Shown here: positions 1-8,834 of the stretch, piece by piece
How positions within the stretch are numbered: position 1 is the stretch's first letter
How the letters are laid out: every line of letters starts with the position of its first letter
DNA from: JAXMBX01 sp046349635
GTDB lineage: Bacteria > Planctomycetota > Planctomycetia > Planctomycetales > Planctomycetaceae
DNA: 64,000 bases
Direction: 5' to 3'
NCBI GenBank assembly: GCA_046349635.1
Contig: JAXMBX010000002.1
Span: forward strand, 124,001-188,000
Notes under the pieces: model-generated
Told to the model about the DNA's origin: nothing
Databases searched by the model: none
The model's input: only the letters and a program-made list of their open reading frames with translations
Made by a program: the position numbers and the translations under genes

Positions 1-1
1 C

Positions 2-1216
2 TTCCCCTGCTGGAGTGACATCTGGCCCCGGCTCGGTCCGTCCGAGGCCTATGCCGCCGCCAGTCTCGCCTGTTTCATGTGGGGCTTTTCGCTGCTCTGG
101 AAGCCTCCTGTCGCTCACCTAGATCACCGGAAGTTTTCGGCATCCTTTCCCTGGATCCTGATGACGTTCGGAGCTATTGCGAGTTTCTTCTTCAAAGAGA
201 ACTTCGCTGTCCTAATCATTCCCTCAATTGCGGTCTACCTTCGGCAACTGTGGTTTCGCAGACCTATCCCCTGGGCAGGCCATGTCGGCCTCATCCTGAC
301 GCTCGCGGCACTGGCGTTCCTGGCCACCGTCCTCAAATTCAAACTGGGACTCGTCCGTCACGAAACAATCTACGGTCAATCCACCCAGCTTGAGAAACTG
401 TTTCAAGCCGGCGGAACCGGTTGTCTGGCCTACTGCCGAACCCTTTCAGGAGTCTGGGCCGTAGCTTTCAACCTGCTCGTTCTGCTCGCAATCGGCTGGG
501 GAACCGTTCAGAAGAAACTCGGCGGCAAAGCCGTGAAACGACTGATTCTCACGCTGCTCGCCGTGTGGTTGATCGGCCTCAGCTTCTACCTCTCCCAATA
601 CATCTTCTATTCCGGGGATCTCAATGGGCGTTATGGATTCCCCGCCGAATTTGCCGGCTATCTGATGATGGCCGCACTCGCCTGGTCCTTCACCCGTTCT
701 TCCCTGCTGCGAGAGTTCGCGAACTCCCGGCAACGAATCTGGTGGCGTCGGGCTGCGGTCTGCGTGGCGTTTTTCCCCGCGTTCATCTTCGGGCCGCATC
801 ATTTGCCCGTCGATGCCCGCAAAAGCATCGACAAGGGAATCGAGGTCCGCCACTTCGTCGAGATGATCGCCGCACGCTGTCGGCAGGATCAAGCCACACC
901 ACTCATTCTCGAAGCAGTCCAGCCCTATTGTTGCGAACAGGTCCTGCAGGGAGTTCCCATCGCGCTGCGACAACTCGGCGTCAAGAATCCGTTTTACCTG
1001 CGATTCGACACCCCCGATGCTAGGACTGCCTCCCAATTTCCTCCCTACTTTCAGAAATGCATCCCCGTGATGCAGGATGTCTCTCAAAAAGGGGGATATG
1101 GATTCCTGGCATGGCCTCGGAAAGAGACGCTTCCATTTCAAAAGGCACTCATCGTCACCATGGACGCGGATCAACCCCACGCACCGGGAGAATTCCTGGG
1201 CCGGATTCCCCACTGA
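2..1216 (+). CDS. Polytopic membrane protein, 5' end cut by window edge
   Basis: The reading frame is open from base 2, before the first ATG at 77, so the gene begins outside the window. About eight hydrophobic stretches are visible in the first 260 residues (for example AVLIIPSIAVYL, FLATVLKF, LTLLAVWLIGLSFYL), followed by a soluble tail of roughly 150 residues that contains two adjacent cysteines (PYCCEQ). The layout, many membrane helices then a periplasmic tail, resembles GT-C glycosyltransferases or other large planctomycete membrane proteins. No catalytic motif is visible in the part present and I cannot assign a function. It converges on the YceH-like gene. Confidence 0.7.
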   Translation, partial: FPCWSDIWPRLGPSEAYAAASLACFMWGFSLLWKPPVAHLDHRKFSASFPWILMTFGAIASFFFKENFAVLIIPSIAVYLRQLWFRRPIPWAGHVGLILTLAALAFLATVLKFKLGLVRHETIYGQSTQLEKLFQAGGTGCLAYCRTLSGVWAVAFNLLVLLAIGWGTVQKKLGGKAVKRLILTLLAVWLIGLSFYLSQYIFYSGDLNGRYGFPAEFAGYLMMAALAWSFTRSSLLREFANSRQRIWWRRAAVCVAFFPAFIFGPHHLPVDARKSIDKGIEVRHFVEMIAARCRQDQATPLILEAVQPYCCEQVLQGVPIALRQLGVKNPFYLRFDTPDARTASQFPPYFQKCIPVMQDVSQKGGYGFLAWPRKETLPFQKALIVTMDADQPHAPGEFLGRIPH

Positions 1217-1217
1217 C

Positions 1218-1251
1218 TCTGTCAGCCACCAAGTTCTGTCAGCCACCAAGT
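1218..1251. repeat. 17-bp perfect tandem duplication between convergent genes
   Basis: The 17-mer TCTGTCAGCCACCAAGT occurs twice head to tail (1218-1234 and 1235-1251). The second copy encodes the last residues and stop of the YceH-like protein; the first lies just after the stop of the upstream membrane protein. It looks like a small slippage duplication at a convergent 3' junction. Confidence 0.9.
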
Positions 1252-2003
1252 GCGGACCTGAGTTGCTCCAGCGCCGATTGGACCTCGCTCATTTGTTCGC
1301 GCAACTGCCGGTTCTCCTGGACCAATTCGTCGACACGCGCCTCAAGTTCCTGCAGGCGGTGCTGCAATTCTCCCGAACCCGAGCTGCCCGATCCCGAACT
1401 ACGCAGTGCCGATCCTCCGGCAGATTCCGAGGAGGAGTCGTCCTCGGAACTGATGCGCGTGGGCGTCGGCCGGTTTTCACCGGCTGGATAGAGCGTGTGA
1501 TCGACCTCCGCTCCCCGCCGATCCAGCGATCCGTCCGATTCCACCAGCTGCAGGTCGATCAAACCCTGAAGCTCTTGCTTGAGTTGCTCCAGCGTGTCGA
1601 TAGCGGACATTCGGCTGGCGCGGACCCGCAACTCGCCGACCGATTGCCGGCCGCGGAGCAACAACTCCGTCAGGATCGCCAGTTGTGCCTCTGAGAGCGT
1701 AAACTTGTGCCGCATGTAATGCCGAAACCGCGCGGATCGACCCGACTCCGTATGAACGATCGCGACCAGCCCCAGCTCGCGCAGTTCATCCAGCACCCGC
1801 TCGACTTTCTCTTCCTCGTAATTGACGACCGGGTCCCGGTTGCTTTTTTGATTGCACCCGGTCGTCGTGGCCTTGAGAGTCAGCGGATAGACTTCAGGGG
1901 TCGTAAAGCCTTTCTCGATCAAAACACCCAGGACGCGCCGCTGTGCACGGTTCAGTTCACGCACCGGAGGCTGCTCACCAGCCGCGGAGGTAGGCTCATT
2001 CAT
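1239..2003 (-). CDS. yceH: YceH-family (DUF480/UPF0502) protein
   Basis: The 254-residue product carries the DUF480 signature: LNRAQRRVLGVLIEKGFTTP near the start, then YPLTLKATTTGCNQKSNRDP and a second winged-helix unit (VERVLDELRELGLV, RFRHYM). The C-terminal 90 residues add an acidic Ser-rich linker and a predicted coiled coil (ELEARVDELVQENRQLREQM), as in other YceH proteins. The cellular role of the family is not established. I chose the ATG at 2003 (MNEPTS) because translation further upstream would overlap the preceding TPR gene. It is the second gene of a minus-strand pair with that TPR gene. Confidence 0.9.
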   Translation of the reverse strand: MNEPTSAAGEQPPVRELNRAQRRVLGVLIEKGFTTPEVYPLTLKATTTGCNQKSNRDPVVNYEEEKVERVLDELRELGLVAIVHTESGRSARFRHYMRHKFTLSEAQLAILTELLLRGRQSVGELRVRASRMSAIDTLEQLKQELQGLIDLQLVESDGSLDRRGAEVDHTLYPAGENRPTPTRISSEDDSSSESAGGSALRSSGSGSSGSGELQHRLQELEARVDELVQENRQLREQMSEVQSALEQLRSALGG

Positions 2004-2052
2004 TGACACGGATCCATTCTGAAACGCGAATCGAGTTCCGGATCGGACAACG

Positions 2053-2574
2053 TCACGGAGAGTTGTCATCGGCGATCATTTTGACAAAATCCGGATCGTT
2101 GCGGTACGGATCGAAGTCGCTTTCAGTGGGAATCATTTCCTTGATACCGGAATTCATCCGCAGGGCGCGACCCAGCCAGGAAAGCATCTGCGTCTTGTCG
2201 CGCGCGAGCGACCAGTAGCACGCGAGGTTGTACAGCAGGATCGGATCCTGCGGCGCCATCTTGTAGGCCTTTTCCGCCGCGGCAATGGCCCGTGGCAACT
2301 GGTCGGTCCGCTTGTAGCACCAGCCCAGCGCCATCTGCAGCGGGATCGAGTTCGGCCGGATCTGTTCCGCCTGCTCCAGGAACTCCAAAGCCCTCCCAAA
2401 TTCATGAAGGTGGCGATGAATGAGCCCGCGTTGCAACAGGATCGAAAACAGGTTGTCCTGGTTCGTCTCCACAGATGCGAGCGCATCCAGCGCATGCTGC
2501 GGCATCTCCAGCATCAGATAACCTTCGGATGCTGATAACTGCTTTTTCCAGCGGCTCTGGGATGTTCCGCTCAT
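2053..2574 (-). CDS. TPR-repeat protein
   Basis: This is a 173-residue soluble protein starting at MSGTSQSRWKKQLSASEGYL. At least three tetratricopeptide units are visible (QDNLFSILLQRGLIHRHLHE, IPLQMALGWCYKRTDQLPRA, PILLYNLACYWSLARDKTQM), followed by a tail ending in a 'DFDPYRNDPDFVKM' motif common to bacterial TPR proteins. It is likely a protein-protein interaction adaptor with an unknown partner. It lies 49 nt upstream of yceH on the same strand, so co-transcription is likely. An upstream extension to 2817 is open but looks non-coding and overlaps the divergent MarR gene. Confidence 0.8.
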   Translation of the reverse strand: MSGTSQSRWKKQLSASEGYLMLEMPQHALDALASVETNQDNLFSILLQRGLIHRHLHEFGRALEFLEQAEQIRPNSIPLQMALGWCYKRTDQLPRAIAAAEKAYKMAPQDPILLYNLACYWSLARDKTQMLSWLGRALRMNSGIKEMIPTESDFDPYRNDPDFVKMIADDNSP

Positions 2575-2771
2575 GACGAGCACCATGCCTGGTCGCAGCC
2601 TGAAAGAGGATAGAAATCCCCCATAGTGTACGCCGGAGAAACCCTCCCCCACAATCATTTTCAGGAACTCCGGAATTCCGCCTCCGCCGTGGAAGTGACC
2701 GCCGGGGAAACGTATCATGCAACCGAGGCCAACCGTTGACCTGAATCCGCTGATCCTCCCGCGAGTTTTCG

Positions 2772-3275
2772 ATGCCGGCCCAGGAACTTCCGCTCTCCAC
2801 TCCCGTCTCCACGGCAAAACGCCGTTTCGATTCCCTGGAACAGGAAGCCTACCTGAACCTGTGGCGCACTTACGACCGGCTCCGGGCCGTCGAAGATGCC
2901 CTGTTCGGCCAGCATGATCTCACCGCCCAGCAATACAACGCTCTCCGCCTGCTCCGGGGCGTTCATCCCGGAAAACTTCCTACTCTCGTTCTGGCTTCCC
3001 GACTCGTCTCACGCGCCCCGGACATCACGAGGCTGCTCAATAAACTCGTCGAACGCGGACTGATCGAACGGGAACGCCTCCGAAAAAATCGCAGGGTTGT
3101 GGAAGTGGGGATCTCTCCCGAGGGACTGGCGCTTCTCAAACAACTCGACCGCGCCGTTCGCGAAACCCACCGCAAGCAATTGGGGCATCTCGACGAAGCG
3201 GACCTTGTCGCGCTGATCGAACTCCTCAAGCAGGCCCGCGCTCCTCACGAAGATCCCGGGAGTACCTGGAAGTAG
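2772..3275 (+). CDS. MarR-family transcriptional regulator
   Basis: The 167-residue protein has the MarR winged-helix layout: an N-terminal dimer helix (LEQEAYLNLWRTYDRL), LTAQQYNALRLLRG, a recognition-helix region (SRLVSRAPDITRLLNKLVERGLI), the wing (RERLRKNRRVVEVGIS) and a C-terminal dimerisation helix. It converges on an OsmC-family gene with 14 nt between stops, an arrangement reminiscent of OhrR/Ohr. However, this protein contains no cysteine at all, so it cannot sense peroxide the way OhrR does. The ligand and targets are unknown. Confidence 0.9.
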   Translation: MPAQELPLSTPVSTAKRRFDSLEQEAYLNLWRTYDRLRAVEDALFGQHDLTAQQYNALRLLRGVHPGKLPTLVLASRLVSRAPDITRLLNKLVERGLIERERLRKNRRVVEVGISPEGLALLKQLDRAVRETHRKQLGHLDEADLVALIELLKQARAPHEDPGSTWK

Positions 3276-3289
3276 CCTGCGGGTAAAAC

Positions 3290-3715
3290 CTATTCGCCCC
3301 AGATGAACTTGACTGGCTTCTCGATGTCCGGGTGCAGGCTGTGATGCACCGGGCAAGTCAGCGCCCCGGTTTCGAGCCGTTGCCTTTGTTCAGCGGTCAG
3401 CTTCGCCGCCTTGTCGGCGGGAATCGTGATCGTCACTTCCAGCTTGCCGATCCGCCGGGCCGGCTGTGCCGCCATTTCCTTGATAACTTTCACCGTCGTC
3501 CCCGTGATGTCGAGTTCATGCCGTTGGGCTACGATCCCCATGATCGTCAGCATACATGCTCCGAGTCCCGTCGCCACGAGATCGGTCGGCGAGAAGGACT
3601 CTCCCTTGCCGTGATTGTCCACCGGCGCATCCGTCACCAGCGTGTTCCTGGAGGGGGCATGCGTCGCCTCGCAGCGCAGTTGTCCCTGATAAACGACATT
3701 GATTTCAACACCCAT
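3290..3715 (-). CDS. OsmC-family peroxide-detoxifying protein
   Basis: The 141-residue protein has the OsmC/Ohr fold signatures. The two redox cysteines sit in ATGLGACMLTIMGI and in TCPVHHSLHPDIEKP, with a conserved Glu in KGESFSPTDL. Family members reduce organic hydroperoxides using these cysteines, and the family also includes members of uncertain role. The ATG at 3715 is preceded by an AAGGGA-type Shine-Dalgarno, which decides the start over an upstream TTG. It is convergent with the MarR gene. Confidence 0.9.
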   Translation of the reverse strand: MGVEINVVYQGQLRCEATHAPSRNTLVTDAPVDNHGKGESFSPTDLVATGLGACMLTIMGIVAQRHELDITGTTVKVIKEMAAQPARRIGKLEVTITIPADKAAKLTAEQRQRLETGALTCPVHHSLHPDIEKPVKFIWGE

Positions 3716-3780
3716 CGCAGATCCCTTCTCCAATCGATTTCCAGAAAGTCACTCAGTTCCGATCTTATCAGATCCTGCAA

Positions 3781-5244
3781 TCAGATCACCAGGAACCGGT
3801 GAAATTGCCACGGATCGGTATCCGCAATCGGATAGTCGGGCATCTGCGTATTTGTGACGTCCCGGTAATTGCTCGGCATCCAGTTCACGGGCTGCGAGTA
3901 AATCGGGCCGAGGTAAGGGAGCGCGATCGCCATGATCTCCTCATGCGGCAGGCGATCCGGCAGGAGGACTCCCTCTTGCGGATTGCGGACCATGTAGGTT
4001 AGAGCCCCCAGGACCGATGCGGCCACCTGCAACGTCGTCGCGTTATGGGAATCTCCCACCAGTTGCCGCGTCTCGTTGATATCCAGCCGGCTGCCGATCC
4101 ACCAGGAGAGGTAATCGTGCCCCATCAACAGGCAACCCAGTTCGTCTCTCCCGGAGACGATATCGTCGTCCATGATCCGCCACTTCGGCTGCAACTGGTA
4201 GTTCCGCATCCGTAACTCGTGAATCGACGCAATCGCGGCATCGCACGGACAATAGGCGTAGTGGACGGTGGGGCGATACATGAACTCATCGCGAGTTTCG
4301 CCGTATACCGTCAGATACTCGGAAATGCTGAACGCTTCTCCGTGCCGAATGACCATCCCCAGTATTTCACCGCTCGGAACCCAGGAACGGACCCACGTAT
4401 TCATTCCGTACTGCGCGACGCAGATCTGGTTACGTGGGCCGGAGCGATGCAACCGCGCATCTTCCGGAAGCGACTGCTCGTGGGTTCCCCAGCCGATTTC
4501 CGCCGGGGCGATCCCTTCCTCGTACAACCCCTCCACGCTCCATGTGTTGACGAACTCATTCACTTCCTTGGGCCGGGACGAGATCTGCATGTCCCGCTCG
4601 CTGACATGGATCACCTTCACGCCAGTCAGCATCGCGAGATAGGGAAAGCTCCGATCCCGGAGCGCGTCCTCGAGCGGCCCCCGCCGCGGATCGTCCGGCT
4701 TGTCCTTCAGGATCTTCTCCGCGATCTGGATCAGCCCCATCTTTGTAAAGTGCGAAACCAGTCCCGGATTCGCGCCGTGATCGAGGATTGCGGTCGGCCC
4801 TTTCTTCTTCGACCAGGTCGAAATCAGACGACGAATCGCCATCTGTCGCACGTACAGCGTCCGTTCCGTCGTGAGCTGCTGGTCTGCGTTGGCATAAGGA
4901 TCCCACAACTCGACGGACGTGTTCAGATACCGGACGTTGTTGTTATGACACCAGTCCAGCAGGTCCGTGCATCCCAGGTTATACGCCAGGTCCACCAGCA
5001 GATCTCCTGGACCGACATACTTCGCGAACTCCGTGGCGAAGTTCTGGTCGGTGATCTTTTGAGTCACATACGTGACTCCCATCTCCAGGATTCTCCGGAT
5101 TCGATCCCGATTATCGACCATGTCCAGGACCGTGACCTTCGTACCCGGCACATCAATATGGCGCAACAACAGATGCAGAAAGCAGCGTGAGACGGCTCCA
5201 CAGCCTAATACCAGGATTCGACCGGCAAACGGTGTTTTCTGCAT
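3781..5244 (-). CDS. hss: Homospermidine synthase
   Basis: The 487-residue product begins at MQKTPFAGRILVLGCGAVSR, an NAD-binding Rossmann motif (GCGAVS), followed by family-typical segments ATDLLVDLAYN-like GDLLVDLAYNLGCTDLLDWC, LNTSVELWDPY, ILDHGANPGLVSHF and WGTHE. Bacterial homospermidine synthase (EC 2.5.1.44) condenses two putrescines, NAD-dependently, to sym-homospermidine; usual length is about 470-480, matching well. The start was chosen because upstream codons lack homology-like character and a GGGAG lies upstream of this ATG. It lies downstream of an ornithine decarboxylase gene on the same strand, giving a complete ornithine-to-homospermidine route. Confidence 0.93.
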   Translation of the reverse strand: MQKTPFAGRILVLGCGAVSRCFLHLLLRHIDVPGTKVTVLDMVDNRDRIRRILEMGVTYVTQKITDQNFATEFAKYVGPGDLLVDLAYNLGCTDLLDWCHNNNVRYLNTSVELWDPYANADQQLTTERTLYVRQMAIRRLISTWSKKKGPTAILDHGANPGLVSHFTKMGLIQIAEKILKDKPDDPRRGPLEDALRDRSFPYLAMLTGVKVIHVSERDMQISSRPKEVNEFVNTWSVEGLYEEGIAPAEIGWGTHEQSLPEDARLHRSGPRNQICVAQYGMNTWVRSWVPSGEILGMVIRHGEAFSISEYLTVYGETRDEFMYRPTVHYAYCPCDAAIASIHELRMRNYQLQPKWRIMDDDIVSGRDELGCLLMGHDYLSWWIGSRLDINETRQLVGDSHNATTLQVAASVLGALTYMVRNPQEGVLLPDRLPHEEIMAIALPYLGPIYSQPVNWMPSNYRDVTNTQMPDYPIADTDPWQFHRFLVI

Positions 5245-5403
5245 CAAGACAAATCTCCCGGGCCCCTCGCGCTGAGACCCCTTGCGACCAATCAACTTCG
5301 GAATGTTAAGACGAAACTCAGACTGCTGTAGACAGACTGGAACCGCAACGACTGAGATCGGACGGAAAGTGTTCGCTTCCGTGCGGGAAACCAGCGAGTC
5401 AAC

Positions 5404-5427
5404 CTCCCCGGGAAAACTGCCGGGGAG
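5404..5427 (-). promoter_or_regulatory. GC-rich hairpin in the leader of the homospermidine synthase gene
   Basis: CTCCCCGG (5404-5411) and CCGGGGAG (5420-5427) form a perfect 8-bp stem with an 8-nt loop about 160 nt upstream of the hss start. No T tract follows, so a simple terminator is unlikely; an attenuation or mRNA-stability role is possible. The rest of 5245-5533 shows nothing recognisable. Confidence 0.35.
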
Positions 5428-5533
5428 AGTTTCGACGGCCATCCAAGAAGAAGAACGGAGGCACGCAGCGAACTGCGTGACTCCGTCCAAAATCGATTTG
5501 AGCTGCGGCGAAGGCCACAGAAATGTATGAAAT

Positions 5534-5557
5534 CCTCGCCGGAGAACCCCGGCGAGG
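5534..5557 (-). terminator. Hairpin terminator after ornithine decarboxylase
   Basis: CCTCGCCGG (5534-5542) and CCGGCGAGG (5549-5557) form a perfect 9-bp stem with a 6-nt loop. On the minus strand it lies 12 nt past the decarboxylase stop and is followed by an ATTTCATACATTT tail. The tail is imperfect, so partial read-through into hss is plausible. Confidence 0.6.
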
Positions 5558-5569
5558 GCTATTCACAGC

Positions 5570-6745
5570 TTAGTCTACCGGGACGGCCTGGGCGATATCC
5601 AAGCCGTTGAATCCGGAGGCACTGGCCGCCGTGTAGGCGCCCATGGAAGGAACGATCAGCAGGTCGCCGATTTCCAGTTCAGGCAGCAACTGGTCCTTCG
5701 CGACGATGTCCGTCGAGTCGCACGTCGGGCCCGCGACCACGCAGGGGAACAGTTCCCGGTCGTTTTGACCTTCGGCGAACAGCGGGAAATCGGTGTGGTC
5801 GAACACCTTCCCCGAGAACGATCCGTACAGGCCGTCGTCGATGAAGTACCAAGGCATGCCGTTGCGGACCGACTTGCCGATCACCTTGGTGACCAGCGTG
5901 ACGGTGTCCGCGCACATGCCACGGCCAGGTTCGGCGATCACCCGGATCGAGGGAATGATGTCCCCGAACGACAGATCCAGGCTCTGTGCCAACGAGTTGC
6001 AGTAGCTTTCCAGCGTCAGCACCTTCTCGCGGTACGGCGCCGGGAACCCACCCCCGAAGTCCAGGACTTCCAGAGGAATACCCGCATCCGTGGCTTCGTT
6101 CCATACCCGCCGGGCCTGCATCAGGGCCTGCATGAAGTCTTCCGGCTCCGTGCATTGCGATCCGACGTGGAACGACATCCCGCGAACGTTCAGACCCGCG
6201 TCCCGCGCCTGGCACATCAGCCCCGCCGCGTCCCGCACGTTAATGCCGAACTTCGCCGACAGGTTGATCACACTCGACCGTGACGCCATCGACAACCGCG
6301 TCAGCACGTTGATCGAGTCTCCATATGGACGGAGCTTCTCGATCTCATTCGGATTGTCGAACGTGAACCAGCGAACCCCCTCGGCAAAGCAGGAGCTGAG
6401 ATTGCTCTCCGTCTTGCACGGGTGAGTGTGGATCATCATGTTCGGGGAAAAACCCGCTTCCAAAGCGGCAACCATTTCCCGGTACGAGCAGACGTCCACC
6501 GAGCAACCCTGCTCCGCCAGAACCTTCAGCAGCAAGTGATTGCAGTTGGCCTTCGCGGCGTAGAAGAACTCGACGTTCGGCAGGCAGTTCCGCATCGTCT
6601 GGTAGTTGCGAATCAAGGCCGAGCGGGAGTACGCCAGGCAAGGAGTGCCGTACGTCTTCGCCAGGTGCGCGGCGTCTTCGAAATTGATGACCGGTTGCGC
6701 CTCGCGGTAAGTAACGGCAGAAGAAGTTTCCAGAACTGTAGCCAT
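5570..6745 (-). CDS. Ornithine (lysine/ornithine) decarboxylase, fold-type III PLP enzyme
   Basis: The 391-residue protein has the alanine-racemase-like barrel and C-terminal beta domain of group IV decarboxylases. The PLP lysine sits in FFYAAKANCN (about residue 65), followed by HVGSQC, the phosphate-binding GGGFPAPY, EPGRGM, and the substrate-binding cysteine in GPTCDSTD near residue 340. The GPTCDSTD form favours ornithine or lysine over diaminopimelate or arginine. It produces putrescine, the substrate of the adjacent homospermidine synthase. Substrate preference between ornithine and lysine cannot be decided by eye; context favours ornithine. Confidence 0.9.
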   Translation of the reverse strand: MATVLETSSAVTYREAQPVINFEDAAHLAKTYGTPCLAYSRSALIRNYQTMRNCLPNVEFFYAAKANCNHLLLKVLAEQGCSVDVCSYREMVAALEAGFSPNMMIHTHPCKTESNLSSCFAEGVRWFTFDNPNEIEKLRPYGDSINVLTRLSMASRSSVINLSAKFGINVRDAAGLMCQARDAGLNVRGMSFHVGSQCTEPEDFMQALMQARRVWNEATDAGIPLEVLDFGGGFPAPYREKVLTLESYCNSLAQSLDLSFGDIIPSIRVIAEPGRGMCADTVTLVTKVIGKSVRNGMPWYFIDDGLYGSFSGKVFDHTDFPLFAEGQNDRELFPCVVAGPTCDSTDIVAKDQLLPELEIGDLLIVPSMGAYTAASASGFNGLDIAQAVPVD

Positions 6746-7480
6746 TCCCAGGGCCTCTCTAGTGATTCACGGGCACACGTGGAGCGAAGCGGTGAGGTGA
6801 CGGAAGTCGTCCCTGATGCTGCTGACCCGTGGTGCCGTTTGTTCTTGTGATGAGAACGAAACTTGTGGAGTGAAACTGGGATCCGGCTTTTCAGCCAGAG
6901 TGGGCAGGCCATTTCGAGGAGATGCCCCGCTGTCGCCGAATCCCTACGGTGGACGGGAGGCCGGATTCACCTGCCGGCGCAGGGAATGGTATCAATGGCG
7001 CAGCTTGCCGTACCGGCGAGTGAATTCGCCGACGACGAAATGGATATGATGGAAGGGATGAAACGCCGTCTGGGTGACACATCCGGCTGATTTGGCAGCC
7101 AGGAACGCGGATCGCAGCTTGTGAACGGCGAGAAGGAGGCGATTACGGGAGCAGAGAGGGGGGCGGGAGAGACGTTGTACATTCCAGCCGAAACCACCAC
7201 GCACTGACTTGGACCCGGATTGGTTACCGAACCGCAGGCCGATTGTTGAAGGCTTCGCGAGCGGGCGATTGGAAAACTGTTCGTCAACCATATCGGTACA
7301 TAAAGCCTCCGAGGGGTTTCTCTTTACTTGGAAGTAACGTGGGATCATTGTAGAAACAATCGAACACACGTCAAAGGTGATTATCGACTTCCGGCGTTTT
7401 TTTTCTGAAGAATGAGAAAAAAAATCGGCACTTATCGCCGAAAAAAACTCCCTTCGACTCTGTGAAAACGAGATTCCTCC
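6746..7480. other. Long intergenic region, no convincing gene
   Basis: This 735-bp stretch separates the divergent ornithine decarboxylase and transhydrogenase genes. Short open frames exist on both strands, but none shows a recognisable protein or a good start. The end nearest 7481 has A/T tracts (T8 near 7397-7404, A8 near 7417-7424) flanking a short TCGGC/GCCGA hairpin, suggesting bent promoter DNA. No clear promoter hexamers were identified. Confidence 0.5.
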
Positions 7481-8761
7481 ATGTCACTCGATCGCGCCTT
7501 CCAGCTCGCTACCTCCAACCTCCGATTCGGACGCGGCATCACACATGAAGTCGGCCAGGATCTCGCTGACCTGCGCGTCCGCCGAACCCTCGTCCTCATC
7601 GATCCGCATGTCCACCACACCGCCACGGGAGCCACCGTTCGCCAGTCTCTCGATGATGCCGGTCTGGAATACGAAATCTACGACCGGATCCGGGTCGAGC
7701 CGACGGACGTCACCTTCCGCGAGGCCGCGAAACATGCTCAAACAGGTGATTTTGACGGGTTTTTGGCGGTCGGTGGAGGGAGCACCATCGACACCGCCAA
7801 AGCCGCCAATCTCTACTCCACCTACCCTCCGGCGGATTTCCTCGACTACATCAACGCTCCCGTCGGGCGGGGTCTCCCGGTCCCCGGGCCTCTCAAGCCT
7901 CTCATCGCCATCCCCACCACAGCCGGCACCGGAAGCGAGACGACCGGGGTCGCCATCTGCGACCTCGCGGACCGTCATGTGAAGACCGGGATCGCTCACC
8001 GCTCCCTGAAGCCGCTGTTAGGGATCGTCGATCCGGAGAACACCCGCACCCAGCCCGGCGCCGTCGCCGCCTCCACCGGCCTCGATGTCCTCAGCCACGC
8101 CTTGGAGTCCTACACCGCGCTTCCTTACGACCAGCGGCCTGCCCCCGAGAGGCCCAGCCTCCGTCCCGCCTACCAGGGTTCCAATCCCCTGAGCGACATC
8201 TGGGCCTTGAAAGCGCTCGAAATCGTCGCGGAATATCTCCCCCGGGCCGCGAAAGACCCCACCGACGATGAAGCCCGCTGGCAGATGATGCTCGCCGCCT
8301 CCATGGCAGGAATGGGCTTCGGAAATGCCGGTGTTCACCTTCCCCACGGGATGTCTTACCCCGTCGCCGGGAAGGTTAAGACTTTCCGCCCGTCTGGTTA
8401 CGAAACCGTCCATCCCCTGATCCCTCACGGGATTTCAGTGATCCTGAACACCCCCGCGGTCGTTCGGTTCACGGCTCCCACCTCTCCCGAACGGCATCTT
8501 CGGGGGGCCGCCGCCCTGGGAGCCGATGTCAGCCGCGCCCACCCCGCAGACGCCGGCAAGATCCTTGCCGACCGTCTCCTGGAGATCATGCAACTCCTGG
8601 GAGTTCCCAATGGTCTGAGCGCCGTCGGCTACACTTCCGCCGACATTCCGGTCCTCGTTGAAGGAACCCTGCCACAGCACCGGGTCACCAAGCTCTCCCC
8701 CCGCCCCGCCGGTCCGGAGGATTTAGCGCACTTGTTCGAAGAATCCCTGTCACTCTGGTAG
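7481..8761 (+). CDS. Hydroxyacid-oxoacid transhydrogenase (iron-containing ADH family)
   Basis: The 426-residue group III alcohol dehydrogenase has the nucleotide-binding FLAVGGGSTIDTAKAANLYS, IPTTAGTGSETTGVAICD, and metal ligands in STGLDVLSHALESYTA, FGNAGVHLPHGMSYPVAG and the late HPLIPHGISVIL. The long insert around YDQRPAPERPSLRPAYQGSNP and the VHLPHGMSYPVAG variant are hallmarks of the ADHFE1/HOT branch, which couples 4-hydroxybutyrate oxidation to 2-oxoglutarate reduction. The physiological substrate here is inferred from family only. It stands alone with proC downstream (73-nt gap), which may be co-transcribed. Confidence 0.9.
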   Translation: MSLDRAFQLATSNLRFGRGITHEVGQDLADLRVRRTLVLIDPHVHHTATGATVRQSLDDAGLEYEIYDRIRVEPTDVTFREAAKHAQTGDFDGFLAVGGGSTIDTAKAANLYSTYPPADFLDYINAPVGRGLPVPGPLKPLIAIPTTAGTGSETTGVAICDLADRHVKTGIAHRSLKPLLGIVDPENTRTQPGAVAASTGLDVLSHALESYTALPYDQRPAPERPSLRPAYQGSNPLSDIWALKALEIVAEYLPRAAKDPTDDEARWQMMLAASMAGMGFGNAGVHLPHGMSYPVAGKVKTFRPSGYETVHPLIPHGISVILNTPAVVRFTAPTSPERHLRGAAALGADVSRAHPADAGKILADRLLEIMQLLGVPNGLSAVGYTSADIPVLVEGTLPQHRVTKLSPRPAGPEDLAHLFEESLSLW

Positions 8762-8834
8762 ATTCGAATTCGCATTCACACACCCGCCTTCATTTTCGGC
8801 CCCCTTCATTTCTAGAAAAGAGAGAACTTCGTCC

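Noticed and set aside
6967..7369. Minus-strand open frames of 106-125 codons in the 6746-7480 spacer
   Set aside because: The translations are rich in Ser, Arg and Cys without domain, start signal or protein-like hydrophobic pattern; overlapping frames on both strands are equally open.
7397..7447. Short TCGGC/GCCGA hairpin between A and T tracts as a terminator
   Set aside because: The stem is only 5 bp and there is no gene on the minus strand entering it; more likely bent promoter DNA.
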